Below are positions 63,711 to 64,000 of a DNA stretch of 64,000 nt, piece by piece. The notes below the pieces were generated by a model. That model saw only the letters and a list, made by a program, of their open reading frames with translations, did not search any database and was not told where the DNA came from. A program made the position numbers and the translations under genes. This stretch comes from DATKYQ01 sp964640665 (GTDB lineage: Bacteria > Myxococcota > B64-G9), in assembly GCA_964640665.1 (NCBI GenBank), contig CAZXHT010000003.1:106941-170940 (forward strand), given 5' to 3'. How positions within the stretch are numbered: position 1 is the first letter of the stretch; each line of letters opens with the position of its first letter.

Positions 63711-64000
63711 TCAGCGCCTCTTGATTACCAACGCCAGTCCGAGCAGCAAGCCCAGCAGGCTCGCCATGCCACCGGTGCCCGCGGTCGAGCAACCACCGCT
63801 CTGGTTGTCGCCAGTGGCGGTCAGGGTCATTTGCACGCTGGCGGTGTTTTTCTCGGGATACAGGTCATCTGCGAAAACCAGTTGGGCGGTCAGCTTGATG
63901 ACGTACTCACCGGCCACGTCCGGGGCGAACTCAACCCGCCGGCCGACTTTGTAGTGGTAGTTGTAAGGCGTCGACAGTGTCGAGGAGCCGCGCGGATGAT
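63711..64000 (-). CDS. Surface protein with MYXO-CTERM-like tail, 5' end beyond window
   Basis: The open frame enters from the right edge and ends at 63711. The visible 95 residues contain beta-sandwich-like sequence (RVEFAPDVAGEYVIKLTAQ), then GGCSTAGTGG, a leucine-rich helix and KRR. The Cys/Gly-helix-Arg end matches the sorting tail on other proteins of the window, although the GCGC motif is reduced to a single Cys. Nothing can be said of its function. Confidence 0.6.
   Translation of the reverse strand, partial: HPRGSSTLSTPYNYHYKVGRRVEFAPDVAGEYVIKLTAQLVFADDLYPEKNTASVQMTLTATGDNQSGGCSTAGTGGMASLLGLLLGLALVIKRR

Overview
The window looks like part of a chromosome from a Gram-negative, GC-rich deltaproteobacterial or Myxococcota-type bacterium. 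The grounds are many lipoprotein signal peptides, Cys/Asp-rich DNDCDG (MopE-like) surface repeats, at least four clear C-terminal Cys-rich / membrane helix / Arg tails of the MYXO-CTERM type, response regulators joined to a DUF4388/PATAN-like domain or to a sigma-54 AAA domain, and a Glt/Nfs-like envelope cluster. No rRNA or tRNA gene, CRISPR array, prophage or insertion sequence was recognised. With revised starts no gene-free stretch exceeds about 300 bases.

Left part (1-24 kb). A xanthine-dehydrogenase-type molybdenum subunit runs off the left edge, coupled to a one-chain PreT-PreA-like flavoprotein. After these come a MopE-repeat/beta-propeller lipoprotein, a CsgG-like protein with a membrane partner, an amidohydrolase lipoprotein, an AAA/DUF4143 ATPase and a very large subtilase (1917 aa, 18 Cys-rich repeats, three CUB-like modules). 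Next are a carboxypeptidase-regulatory-repeat surface protein, an inositol monophosphatase, a TPR lipoprotein, PanC with a histone-H1-like basic extension, RsmA and TsaD.

Middle (24-49 kb). A response-regulator/DUF4388/TM/TPR protein is split by a 100-N gap flanked by an exact 55-bp duplication. This is an assembly artefact, and collapsing it restores one ORF of about 802 codons. Then come a TPM-domain protein, a CpoB-like lipoprotein and a Pal with a 29-cysteine stalk, followed by a MATE transporter, an NtrC-type regulator, a Cys-rich lipoprotein, a tandem retropepsin-PDZ protein and a decayed AAA ATPase pseudogene. An XRE regulator, a stand-alone receiver, a lamin-tail/MopE surface protein, DnaE, MgtE, a VapBC pair, a TrmJ-like methyltransferase, a GspF-like protein with a zinc ribbon, a C45-like surface hydrolase and a YciO/TsaC protein complete this part.

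Right part (49.6-63.5 kb). Eleven tightly packed minus-strand genes lie behind one good sigma-70 promoter: ExbB/TolQ, two ExbD/TolR (one with Asn in place of the membrane Asp), a small basic periplasmic protein, an FHA-TM-TonB/AgmX protein, two paralogous outer-membrane barrels, TPR proteins of 545 and 1103 aa, a coiled-coil lipoprotein and a 669-aa TPR protein. The content parallels the Myxococcus Agl-Glt gliding and Nfs sporulation machines. I infer an energised trans-envelope machine encoded as one transcription unit, and regard it as the most interesting system in the window. A strong hairpin separates it from the last gene, a surface protein that continues past the right edge.
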